A stretch of DNA of 64,000 nt from Varanus komodoensis (lineage: Eukaryota > Chordata > Lepidosauria > Squamata > Varanidae). Location of the stretch: NCBI RefSeq assembly GCF_004798865.1, contig NW_025335468.1:2297809-2361808 (forward strand), read 5' to 3'. The position numbers and the translations under genes were made by a program. Below are positions 12,171 to 20,408 of the stretch, in pieces (positions within the stretch are counted from its first letter, which is position 1; each line of letters opens with the position of its first letter). Below the pieces are notes generated by a model. The model did no database searches and was not told the origin of the DNA. It worked only from the letters and a program-made list of their open reading frames with translations.

Positions 12171-12227
12171 ACTGCACAGATGGCCACTCGAAGAACATCA
12201 GTTACAGGTAAGCAACCTGCTTTTCTT

Positions 12228-13399
12228 AAAGACTGTTCCTGGGTTTCCCAGGGGGATCTGCTGCACCACAGTGCCAACAGAAAGCTTGATCAGATGGACT
12301 GTTGGTCAAGTCCAGCCAGGCTCTTGTTATGATCTTAACAGCCCTGTGGAGTGAAGGAAACTGTTCAGAAACAGGAAGAGCCAGTGGAGAGGGTTGTGCT
12401 GCCTGACTTCTCCCACTGGTACAGCCAGCTGGAATATTGCCTCTCCTTTACAAGAGCGAGCAGGAAACAAACGAACTGTTTTTCCTATCTTGACTGAGTA
12501 ATCCAAAGGTGGTTTAAGCATGTTAGCTTTATACACATTTACTTCATCTTTATTTTGTGATTACTCCCGTAACATATGGAATAACATCCAGTAATCTGAT
12601 TCAATTTTCTTGCCTGGATTTTCATTTAGAACTGTAAACTCTTTATAGCAGTCTGATCATTTTATTTAAAAATCCTCCTTGCATTAAACTATGAATGAAT
12701 TGAGAAGCCGATATGGGGCACATCCCTTTCTTATCCTGTGCAGAAGTGAGAGTAGCCTTTAAATGGCTAGTACAGAAATTGTTGAAGGTTTGCTGGGATA
12801 CCTAGTTATCCAATGTGCACCAGTGCAAGCATTCACTGAAAATTCCTCAAAATTCCTTGCTTCCCCTCTCATGCTTGGGCCCAACCACAGCTGATTCTCA
12901 GTCATATCTGTGTTTCTTATTTTGAGACAACTCCACATAAGTCATTATTTATTTTCATCTGTGTTGTTTGATTAATTGTTCACTCAAGGTGTTTGTTAAC
13001 ATTTCCTTCAAGGGCTTTGGGTCCAGACACAGATTTATTGTAATTGACAACTACTGCCTGGCCCATCCAAATCTTCTAAGGATAAGAAAGGGTCTCCTTG
13101 AATGACATTTTTCAGAGTAGCTAAGGAAACTAAATCATTCCAAATCTTTAGGACCTCATCTATTTGTGAACCAATGGACTGCATTGCTTGAGCAGCTGGC
13201 AATCATTGCTCAGCCAGAAGTTCTAGATATGAACATAAAGAATAGTAATCCACCAAGGGATAATTATCTTAGAGATGCAGATCCAGTATCACTTTGATCT
13301 AATATGTGAGCTATCCCTGTCCACTAAAGGTGAAAATCTATTCACTATTGGGAGTGAATAACATGTTTGATTCAGCCATTTGATATACAAAGTCATCTA
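12228..13399. other. Non-coding stretch, no gene recognised
   Basis: AT-rich DNA. No open frame with recognisable content, no clear tandem repeat and no RNA gene seen. Confidence 0.5.
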
Positions 13400-13604
13400 T
13401 GAGGGGGTCTTCAAAAAGTTTCTGTACTTTTATATTTTATAAATATATGTATTTTTGCTGATGACTTTAAAAAGTTGGTATGATGCTGGGAAAAATGCAT
13501 TGCAAAAGAAGGAGACTATACATCAGAAAACTGATGTAATTTGTTTTTGAAATTCTTAATAAATAGAGTTTTAAAAAGTGTGGAAACCTTTTGAAGAACC
13601 CTCA
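13400..13604 (+). mobile_element. Tc1/mariner-type fragment with both ends
   Basis: The ends are inverted: the left begins TGAGGGGGTCTTCAAAAAG and the right, reverse-complemented, begins TGAGGGTTCTTCAAAAGG. A TA dinucleotide flanks each side (13398-13399 and 13605-13606), the usual mariner target duplication. The interior includes a decayed stretch resembling the 3' end of a mariner transposase gene (AAAGAAGGAGACTATACATC onward), so this looks like an internally deleted copy rather than a purely artificial MITE. No functional transposase remains. Confidence 0.75.
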
Positions 13605-13875
13605 TATTTTGCTTTGCTTAGGATTAGATTGGATACCCAAGTCTAATGTAGGACAAGACTACCCTTCATAAGGAAGGCTAGCCTATCAAAATGAAGTTAA
13701 AACCAAATTAAAATGCAGTCCAACTTAATTAAAACAGGCTATGCTGAGTGGGCAGGAACAGACTATGTTCTTAAGACTCCAAATCCCCTTCAACTAAAAC
13801 AAAATAGATTACAAATATAGCTTAGAAATAAACATGAATGATACTTTAACAGGGATAATCCATCCAATAATAAAT

Positions 13876-13906
13876 CATAGAATCATACAGTTGGGAGGGG
13901 CCTAGC
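13876..13906 (-). mobile_element. Short LINE/CR1-type 3' tail remnant
   Basis: The words CATAGAATCATA and GTTGGGAGGGGCC match, in reverse complement, the end of many amniote CR1/L3 copies. It lies head to head with the plus-strand CR1 remnant that follows. Confidence 0.4.
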
Positions 13907-14435
13907 AGGTGAGGTCTGCTGCATTAGTCAGACCTCACCTGGAATGCAGTATTCAGCTTTGCACACCCAGGTTTAAAAAGGATGCTGATAATCTGGAGAG
14001 GGTCAGAGAGGAGCAACAAAGATGATACAGGGCCTGGAAAATAAGACATGATGAAATACTGAAAGGACTGGGCCTGATCAGCCTTCAGAAAAGATGACTA
14101 TGAAGTGACATGATAGCACTCTACAAGTCTGTCACAAAGAAGAAGGGAAAGATCTCCTCTCACTCATCCTAGATTGTAGGACATGAAACAATGAATTTAA
14201 ATGACAGTACACCAGGTGCAGGATAGACACAAGGAAGAATGTTCTGACTGGCAGAGCAGTACAGCAGTGGAACTAGCTGCCAAGAGAGGTTGCGTACTCG
14301 TCCGCACTAGATGCATTCAAGAAGCAACTGGACCGTTATCTGAGCAGGATGGTGTAACTGGCATATCGCACCAGCAGGGTTGGACTCAATGACCTTCTTG
14401 GCCCCTTCTGACCCAACCATTCCATAATTCAGTGC
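13907..14435 (+). mobile_element. Old CR1 LINE 3' fragment
   Basis: A decayed plus-strand copy of the CR1 ORF2 C-terminus and 3' UTR. Landmarks compared with the younger copies in this window are the GAGCAACAAAGATGATACAG block (thumb region, cf. the KRATRMIWGLE segment at 26210), a CTCTACAAGTCTGTCAC block, the TGGAACTAGCTGCCAAGAGA block and the ending GGTTGGACTCAATGACCTTC. Many substitutions and no usable frame; 5'-truncated, as CR1 copies usually are. Confidence 0.7.
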
Positions 14436-14444
14436 AGAACTCAA

Positions 14445-14527
14445 GTCACCCATGCAGATTTCAACACAGCCCAACCCTGCTTAACTTCCAAGATTAGGCA
14501 GGATCAGGCAGCTTCAGGCTATATGGA
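14445..14527 (-). repeat. 5S rRNA-derived sequence (SINE3-type head or 5S pseudogene)
   Basis: The reverse complement reads GCCTGATCCTGCCTAATCTT, then GGAAGTTAAGCAGGGTTGGG, then GCATGGGTGAC, matching the vertebrate 5S rRNA core (GATCTCGGAAGCTAAGCAGGGTCGGGCC and TTGGATGGGAGACC) with scattered substitutions and covering its internal promoter. It is far too diverged to be a working 5S gene. SINE3 and AmnSINE families carry 5S-derived heads, so a SINE remnant is likely; a lone 5S retropseudogene is the alternative. No second SINE module was identified beyond it. Confidence 0.65.
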
Positions 14528-14929
14528 AGCTAATCATAATCCAGAGACTGTCATTTCTGCAACCATGAAGTGCCAGTGGGGGATCTTTCCCTGTTGTGTC
14601 AGCCACTGTCTCATGGTTGCCCCCTCAGCTGAGACCCCTTGTGGTCTCGCCCTTCAGCTCACTCCTCAGAGCTCTGGGCATGCACTTCACCTCAAGCAGA
14701 CCAAGAGATTACATGCAAACCAGAAGCAGTGAGCAGTCAGGAGGCAGTATGGCAGAGCCATTCAGTTTCATAGGTTAAACACCCCATGAATTGGAGTTAC
14801 ATGCATACCAGGTCTCTCAGCCAAGATGCCCAGGGGAAGCACATCCCATTTCAGCCACAGCAAGCCTTCAGATGTGCAGCACCATAAGATGATTCAGATG
14901 CCTGGATTAATACTGGATGCTGTGTTGCT

Positions 14930-15027
14930 TTGCTTATCTTATTTGTTTTCATTGTAAGCCGTCCCGAGATGCTAGTGGTGGACAGGTTAGAAACGCTTTT
15001 AATAAATAATAAATAAATAAATAAATA
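14930..15027 (+). repeat. LINE-type 3' tail with (AAAT)n
   Basis: The phrase TTGTAAGCCGTCCCGAGATG followed by GGACAGGTTAGAAA and an AATAAATAAATAAAT run is a typical reptile L2-type 3' end. The same phrase recurs at 20335-20408 and, inverted, at 38822-38900. Confidence 0.55.
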
Positions 15028-15169
15028 ATACAGCACTGTTGATTACACTAGGAATACGTACTGGGCCAGCACATGCGTTCCTTTCCCTACACTGTAGGGC
15101 CTACAGCATGCCAGTTTTAGTACTTCAATCCTGCCTCCTTAAACAACAGTTCCCCATTACATCCAACTA

Positions 15170-15182
15170 GGGAACTGTTGCT
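15170..15182 (+). repeat. BovB target site duplication, 3' side
   Basis: GGGAACTGTTGCT, repeated exactly at 18308-18320 on the other side of the BovB insertion. Confidence 0.85.
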
Positions 15183-18100
15183 ATGTTTTTGGTGGTGGTG
15201 GTGGTGGTGTTAGTCGCGAAGTTGTGTCTGACCCATCGCGACCCCATGGACAACATTCCTCCAGGCCTTCCTGTCCTCCATCATCCCATGGAGTCCACTT
15301 AAGCCCACACTAACTGCTTCAGTGACTCCATCTAGCCACCTCATCCTCTGCCGTCCCCTTCTTCTTTTGCCATCTGTTGTTCCCAACATTACACTCTTCT
15401 CCAGTAAGTCCTTCCTTCTCATTAGGTGGCCAAAGTATTTGAGTTTCATCTTCAGTATCTGGCCTTCCAAACAGCAGTCAGGGTTGATCTCCCCTAGGAC
15501 TGACCGGGTTGATCGCCTTGCAGTCCAAGGGACTCGCAGGATTCTCCTCCAGCACCACTATTCAAAGGCCTCAGTTCTTCGACTCTCAGCCTTCCTTATG
15601 GTCCAGCTTTCACAGCCATACATTGCAACTGGGAAAACTGTAGCCTTGACTATACGCACTTTGGTTGGCAGGGTGATGTCTCTGCTTTTTAGTATGCTGT
15701 CTAGATTTGCCATAGCTTTCCTCCCAAGGAGCAAGTGTCTTAATTTCTTGGCTGCAGTCCCTGTCTGTGGTGATTTTGGAGCTCAGGAAAATAAAATCTG
15801 TCACTACCTCCATTTCTTCCCCATCTATTTGCCAGGAAGTGATAGGACTGGATGCCATGATCTTAGTTTTCTTAATGTTGAGTTTCAAGCCAACTTTTGT
15901 GCTCTCCTCTTTCACCCACATCAAGAGGCTCTTTAGTTCCTCTTCACCTTCTGCCATTAGAGTGGTATCATCTGCATATCTGAGGTTGTTGATATTTCTC
16001 CCAGCAATCTTAATTCCAACTTTCAGCCTTGCTGAACTCCTTTCTCAATTTTGAACCAATCAGTGGTTCCGTGTCCAGTTCTCACAGTTGCTTCTTGACC
16101 CGCATATAGGTTTCTCAAGAGTCAAATAATATGGTCTGGTATTCCCATCTCTTTAAGAACTTGCCACAATTTGATGTGATCCACACATCAATGAAGCAGA
16201 AGTAGATGTTTTTCTGGATCTCCCTAGCTTTCTTCATGATCCAGCGTATGTTGGCAATTTGATCTCTAGTTCCTCTGCCTCTTCGAAATCCTGCCTGTAC
16301 TTCTGGTAGTTCTCAGTCCACATACTGCTGGAGCCTAACTTGTAGGATTTTGAGCATAACTTTGCTAGCATGTGCAATGGTGCGGTAGTGTGAACATTCT
16401 TTGGCGTTGCCCTTCTTTGGGATCGGAATGTAAACTGACCTTTTCCAATCCTGTGGCCACTGCTGAGTTTTCCAAATTTGCTGGCATATTGAGTGTAACA
16501 CTTTTACTGCATCGTCTTTTAGGATTTTGAATAGCTCAACTGGAATACTGTCACCTCCACTAGCTTTGTTGTTGCTCAGACTTCCTAAGGCCTATTTGAC
16601 TTCATATTCCAGGATGTCTGGCTCGAGGTCAGTGACCACCCCATCGTGGTTGTCAGGGACATTAAGCTCTTTCTTGTACAGTTCTTCTGTGTAATCTTGC
16701 CACCTCTTCTTAATCTCTTCTGCCTCTGTTAGGTCCCTGCCATTTTGGTCCTTTATCATGCCCATCTTTGTATGAAGCGTTCCCTTCATATCTCCAATTT
16801 TCTTGAAGAGATCTCTAGTCCTCCCTATTCTATTGTTTTCTTCTATTTCTTTGCACTGTTCATTTAAGAAGGCCTTATCTCTTCTAGCTATTCTCTGGAA
16901 TTCTACATTCAGTTGGGTGTATCTTTTTCTTTCTCCCTTATCTTTCACCTCCCTTCTTTCCTCAGCTATTTATAAAGCTTCCTTAGACAGCCATTTTGCT
17001 TCCTTGTATTTCTTTTTCTTTGGGATGGTTTTAGTTGCTGCCTCTTGTACAATGTTGCAACCCTCCATCCATAGTTCTTCAGGCACTCTGTCTATCAGAT
17101 CTAATTCCTTAAATCTATTTGTCACCTCTACTGTATATTCATCAGGGATATGATTTAGGTCATACCTGAGTGGCCTAGTGTTTTTCCCTACTTTCTCCAA
17201 TTTAAGCCTAAATTTTGCAACCAGAAGCTCATGATCTGAGCCACAGTCAGCTCCTGGTCTAGTTTATACTGACTGTATAGAGCTTCTCCATCTTTGGCTG
17301 CAGAGCACATAGTCAATCTGATTTCTGTGTTGACCGTCTGGTGATATCCATGTGTAGAGTCGTCTCTTGGGTTATTGGAAAAGAGTGTTTGCTATGACCG
17401 TCGTATTCTCTTGACAAAATTCTACCAGCCTGTACCCTGCTTCATTTTGTACTCCAAGGCCAAACTTGCCTCTTATTCCAGTTATCTTTTGGCTTCCTAC
17501 TTTAGCATTCCAATCCCCCATGATGATAAGGACATTATTTTTTGGTATTAATTCTAGAAGGTGTTGTAGGCCTTCATAGAACCGGTCAACTTCAGCCTCT
17601 TCAGCACCAGTGGTTGGGGCATAGACTTGGACTATTGTGATGTTGAATGGTTTGCCTTGGATTCGAACTGAGATCATTCTGTCATTTTGGAGATTGTATC
17701 CCAGTACTGCTTTTCCTACTCTTTTATTGACTATGAAGGCTACTCTATTTCTTCTGAGGGATTCTTGCCCACAGTACTATACCCGATGGTCATCTGAATT
17801 AAATTCACCCATTCCTGTCCATTTTAGTTCACTGATTCCTAAGATGTCAATGTTCAGTCTTGTCATCTCTTGTTTGACCATGCCCAGCTTGCCTTGATTC
17901 ATGGATCTTACATTCCAGTTTCCTATGGAGTATAGATCTTTGTAGCATTGGACTCTCACCACCAGACACATCTGCAACTGAATGTCCTTTTGGCTTTGAC
18001 CCAGTCGCTTCATTCTTTCTGGTGCTACTAGTACTAACCCTCTGCTCTTCCCCAGTAGCAATTTGGACACCTTCCGACCTGAGGGGCTCATCTTCCAGCA

Positions 18101-18307
18101 TCATATCTTTTTGCCTTTTGGTACTGACCATGGGGTTTTCATGGCAAAGATACTGGAGTGGGTTGCCATTTCCTTCTCCAATGGATCATATTTTGTCAGA
18201 GCTCTCTGCTATGACCTGTCCATCTTGGGTGGCCCTGCATGGCATAGCTCATAGCTTCATTGAGCTACACAAGCCCCTTCGCCACGATAAGGCAGTGATC
18301 CATGAAG
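15183..18307 (-). mobile_element. BovB (RTE-clade) LINE, near full length
   Basis: A 3.1-kb copy on the minus strand, close to the usual 3.2 kb of BovB. Coding landmarks from the 5' side are: GNWNVRSMNQGKLGMVK and ISELKWTGMGEFNSDDH (endonuclease N-terminus, about 17925-17780); IIMGDWNAKVG and NEAGYRLVEFCQ (endonuclease, about 17530-17410); WPQDWKRSVYIPIPKKG (reverse transcriptase, about 16460-16410); YADDTT at about 15965-15980 (catalytic motif C); MAEGEEELKSLL; and KYFGHLMRRKDLLEKS near the C-terminus. The 3' end carries a (TGG/CCA)n run at 15190-15209. The frame is broken many times. Near 16190 about 19 bases that should encode the AKAFD catalytic motif A are missing, so it cannot work. BovB is well known for patchy, horizontally acquired distribution among squamates, ruminants and others. 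Confidence 0.93.
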
Positions 18308-18320
18308 GGGAACTGTTGCT
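18308..18320 (+). repeat. BovB target site duplication, 5' side
   Basis: GGGAACTGTTGCT, identical to 15170-15182. The perfect match fixes the 5' boundary of the BovB copy at 18307. Confidence 0.85.
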
Positions 18321-19879
18321 TAATCTCAATTTACTGACCCCAGTCAAACTCTGGTTTTGATGTAATAGGGAACTGTAGATTAAGTTGATCAGGACAGGAA
18401 TGAGCATCATTCTCCCCCATCCTAACTTTGGTACAGTGTTCTGGGATAATTTTGTCTGTCTGGACAGAAGCGTGTGTGTGAAATTGAATGGCAGAGTTCC
18501 GGCTATGCTGAGGTGTAGGAGCAGCAGAAAGTAGTCAGTTGTGGGAGTGGTTTTGGATTTTGATGCTGTTGGGACCCAGCAAGAAACAAGTTACAAGAGA
18601 TTGATGCGACCTGTCACCTCTTTGGTACATCTCTAAAAGGGTCCAGTTAAAAGGCTGCAATTCTGCCAGACAGAGAGCTGCTAATTAAGACCCTGGGCCG
18701 CATTCTTTATTCTGCCCCTTTCCTCTTCATTTGCCAGGGCCTGACAGCTAAATGGCTTGCTTCCTAAGGCTCATCCTGGCTGGGCTTGGATAATTACTGC
18801 TTAATGAGGGCACAGATTGCATCTTTGATGGGGAAAAGAAACATTCTTGAGGCAGACAGTGAGCATTTTTCTCCCCAATGGATTGCTAAAGGGGGCAGAT
18901 TTTGGGCTATTGATTGCCACTGTGTTCAGCAATGAAGAAACATATGGCTGGGATGTTCCCTCTGTGCGTATATCTTCTGTATTTAGCTCTCTCTTCTCTG
19001 GTGGATCATGGGCACAGATTAAGATGGGAAGCACATCACAAAAATACATCTGCAAGAATTCCGAAGTATTTGCAGAAGGGATGGTAGATGCAGCATTTTC
19101 AGAGAGCAAGTTGGACCAAAGAGATCTGTCTTCAGAATCTGGAAATGGGTCAGTCAGATCTTGTAAGATACAGAGACTCAAGCCTACTTTCTGTCAAGTT
19201 GTGGTGACCAAAGGCAAAATGCCTGTGTGTCATCTTTTCCCCATAACAAGCAAGAGTCTGGGCAGCATGCTAGCGCTTGGCCTGATTAAAAGTGTGATGA
19301 GAGAAATGTTAACATTTCCAAGGTCTGCCCAGGCATTGTAGCCCTTCTGCACAAGAGTGCTCTCTCTAGGTTGTGTGGCTCTGTTCCAAGAGGATCTCTA
19401 TTTTTTAAGCTCTCACTGCCATTTGCCCTGATTTATGTATGTGCTAATATCCATGTTTACTGGAGATTGACAACTCCATGATTTGCCTTCCATTTTTTCC
19501 CCAAAAACCTTGAGTATTTGCAGTGGTGCTTACTTGGAGACTTGTGTGTGTGTGGGGGGGGGGGGAGGGGGTCACTTAAGTGTCAAATGTGCTCAGCTAG
19601 CTTTAACTCTTAAAGGGCTGTTCATACATAATGGCGGCATTCAGTGGTAAATGGTGACTTAATTAATCCATAATCTGCAGAGATGTACTGAGTGTGAGTC
19701 AGTTGCAGTTTGCAGGAACAGCCTGCAACTTAAGCACTTGCATACAATGTGCACCTTTGTCAGATGCTGCCATTATGTATGAATGAGGTTGTTGTACTCA
19801 TCTTCCTGTCTCAATTTATACTCTACTTTTTATTTCTGTCTTTCTGTCTAATTTTTAAAAATTGCATTATTAAGACCCA
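18321..19879. other. Non-coding stretch with conserved-looking segment
   Basis: No gene recognised. A 164-codon plus-strand frame at 18847-19341 has no domain and looks like chance. A segment at about 18640-18850 with TAATTA-type homeodomain words could be a conserved non-coding element. A G-run (with TG) lies at about 19540-19570. Confidence 0.45.
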
Positions 19880-20056
19880 ACGTGGCTTACAAAGCTCTTC
19901 TCTCCTTTTTCTCATCACAACAGCTCTGCTAAGTAGGTTATGCTGAGAGGCAGTGACTGGCCCAGAATCACCTAGTGGGCTTCATAGCTCCGCGGGGGCA
20001 GGTGTGGGGGCTAGAACCAGATCTCCTGAGTCCCGTACCATTATATCACGCTGTAT
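19880..20056 (-). mobile_element. tRNA-derived CORE-SINE/MIR-like element
   Basis: On the minus strand the order is a tRNA-like head, a B box GGTTCTAGCCC (about 20008-20018), then CTAGGTGATTCTGGGCCAGTCA, the phrase diagnostic of MIR/CORE-SINEs, then AACCTACTTAGCAG and GTTGTGATGAG. Degenerate. The 5' end is placed where the A-box region fades, near 20056. Confidence 0.65.
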
Positions 20057-20334
20057 GAGAGACACAGGCTGGATTCATACAACACATGCTTCATGGTTTT
20101 TTACCATGATCTTCCCAACAGACAATTAAGTGGTTTCTGTGTTACCATGGTTTCCATCCTCCCTACTCAGTCGTCCCACTGTAGTCATGCATCCCATCAA
20201 CCACTGCAACTGAAATTTAATCCCAAGGTGCATTACTCCCTGCCTTTGTTGTCTGCCTCTTTCTCAAAGGCTGGATGGTTGGAGCGGCTCTTGCAATTGC
20301 CACGCCTTCCAAGAACTCTGTGGTTGTTGCCTGC

Positions 20335-20408
20335 TAGGATTTGTAAGCCGCCCAGAGATGTAGAGTGATTGGATGGGTTAGAAATATCCCAAATAAATAA
20401 ATAAATAG
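20335..20408 (+). repeat. LINE-type 3' tail with (AAAT)n
   Basis: TTGTAAGCCGCCCAGAGATG then GGTTAGAAATA and an AAATAAATAAATAAATAG run. Same tail family as 14930-15027. The sequence upstream to about 20200 may belong to the same decayed copy. Confidence 0.5.

Larger units (their letters stand above)
6347..12227 (+). mobile_element. DIRS-type tyrosine-recombinase retroelement (fossil)
   Basis: About 5.9 kb, with the full set of parts expected of the DIRS1 group: inverted terminal repeats (about 6371-6507 and 12034-12170), a gag-like region, reverse transcriptase, RNase H, tyrosine recombinase, and an internal complementary region (about 11770-11866) matching the two outermost ends. This architecture distinguishes DIRS1-like elements from Ngaro elements, which have split direct repeats, and from LTR elements, which carry an integrase. 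Such elements are thought to integrate through a circular intermediate by recombinase action without duplicating the target, and I see no flanking duplication. The inverted repeats differ at about 9 of 137 aligned positions by eye, mostly transitions, which suggests moderate age. The architecture is whole but the coding part is broken at several places. It is not functional as read. Confidence 0.93.

Noticed and set aside
6347-12227. LTR retrovirus or Ngaro element
   Set aside because: Inverted rather than direct ends, an internal complementary region, no DDE integrase and a tyrosine recombinase identify DIRS1-type.
14445-14527. Functional 5S rRNA gene
   Set aside because: Too many substitutions and no T-run terminator; treated as 5S-derived repeat.
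15322-15936. 204-codon plus-strand frame
   Set aside because: Antisense of the BovB reverse transcriptase region; the minus strand carries the real motifs.
18847-19341. 164-codon plus-strand open frame
   Set aside because: No family motif; its antisense is also open over part of the length, as expected from composition alone.
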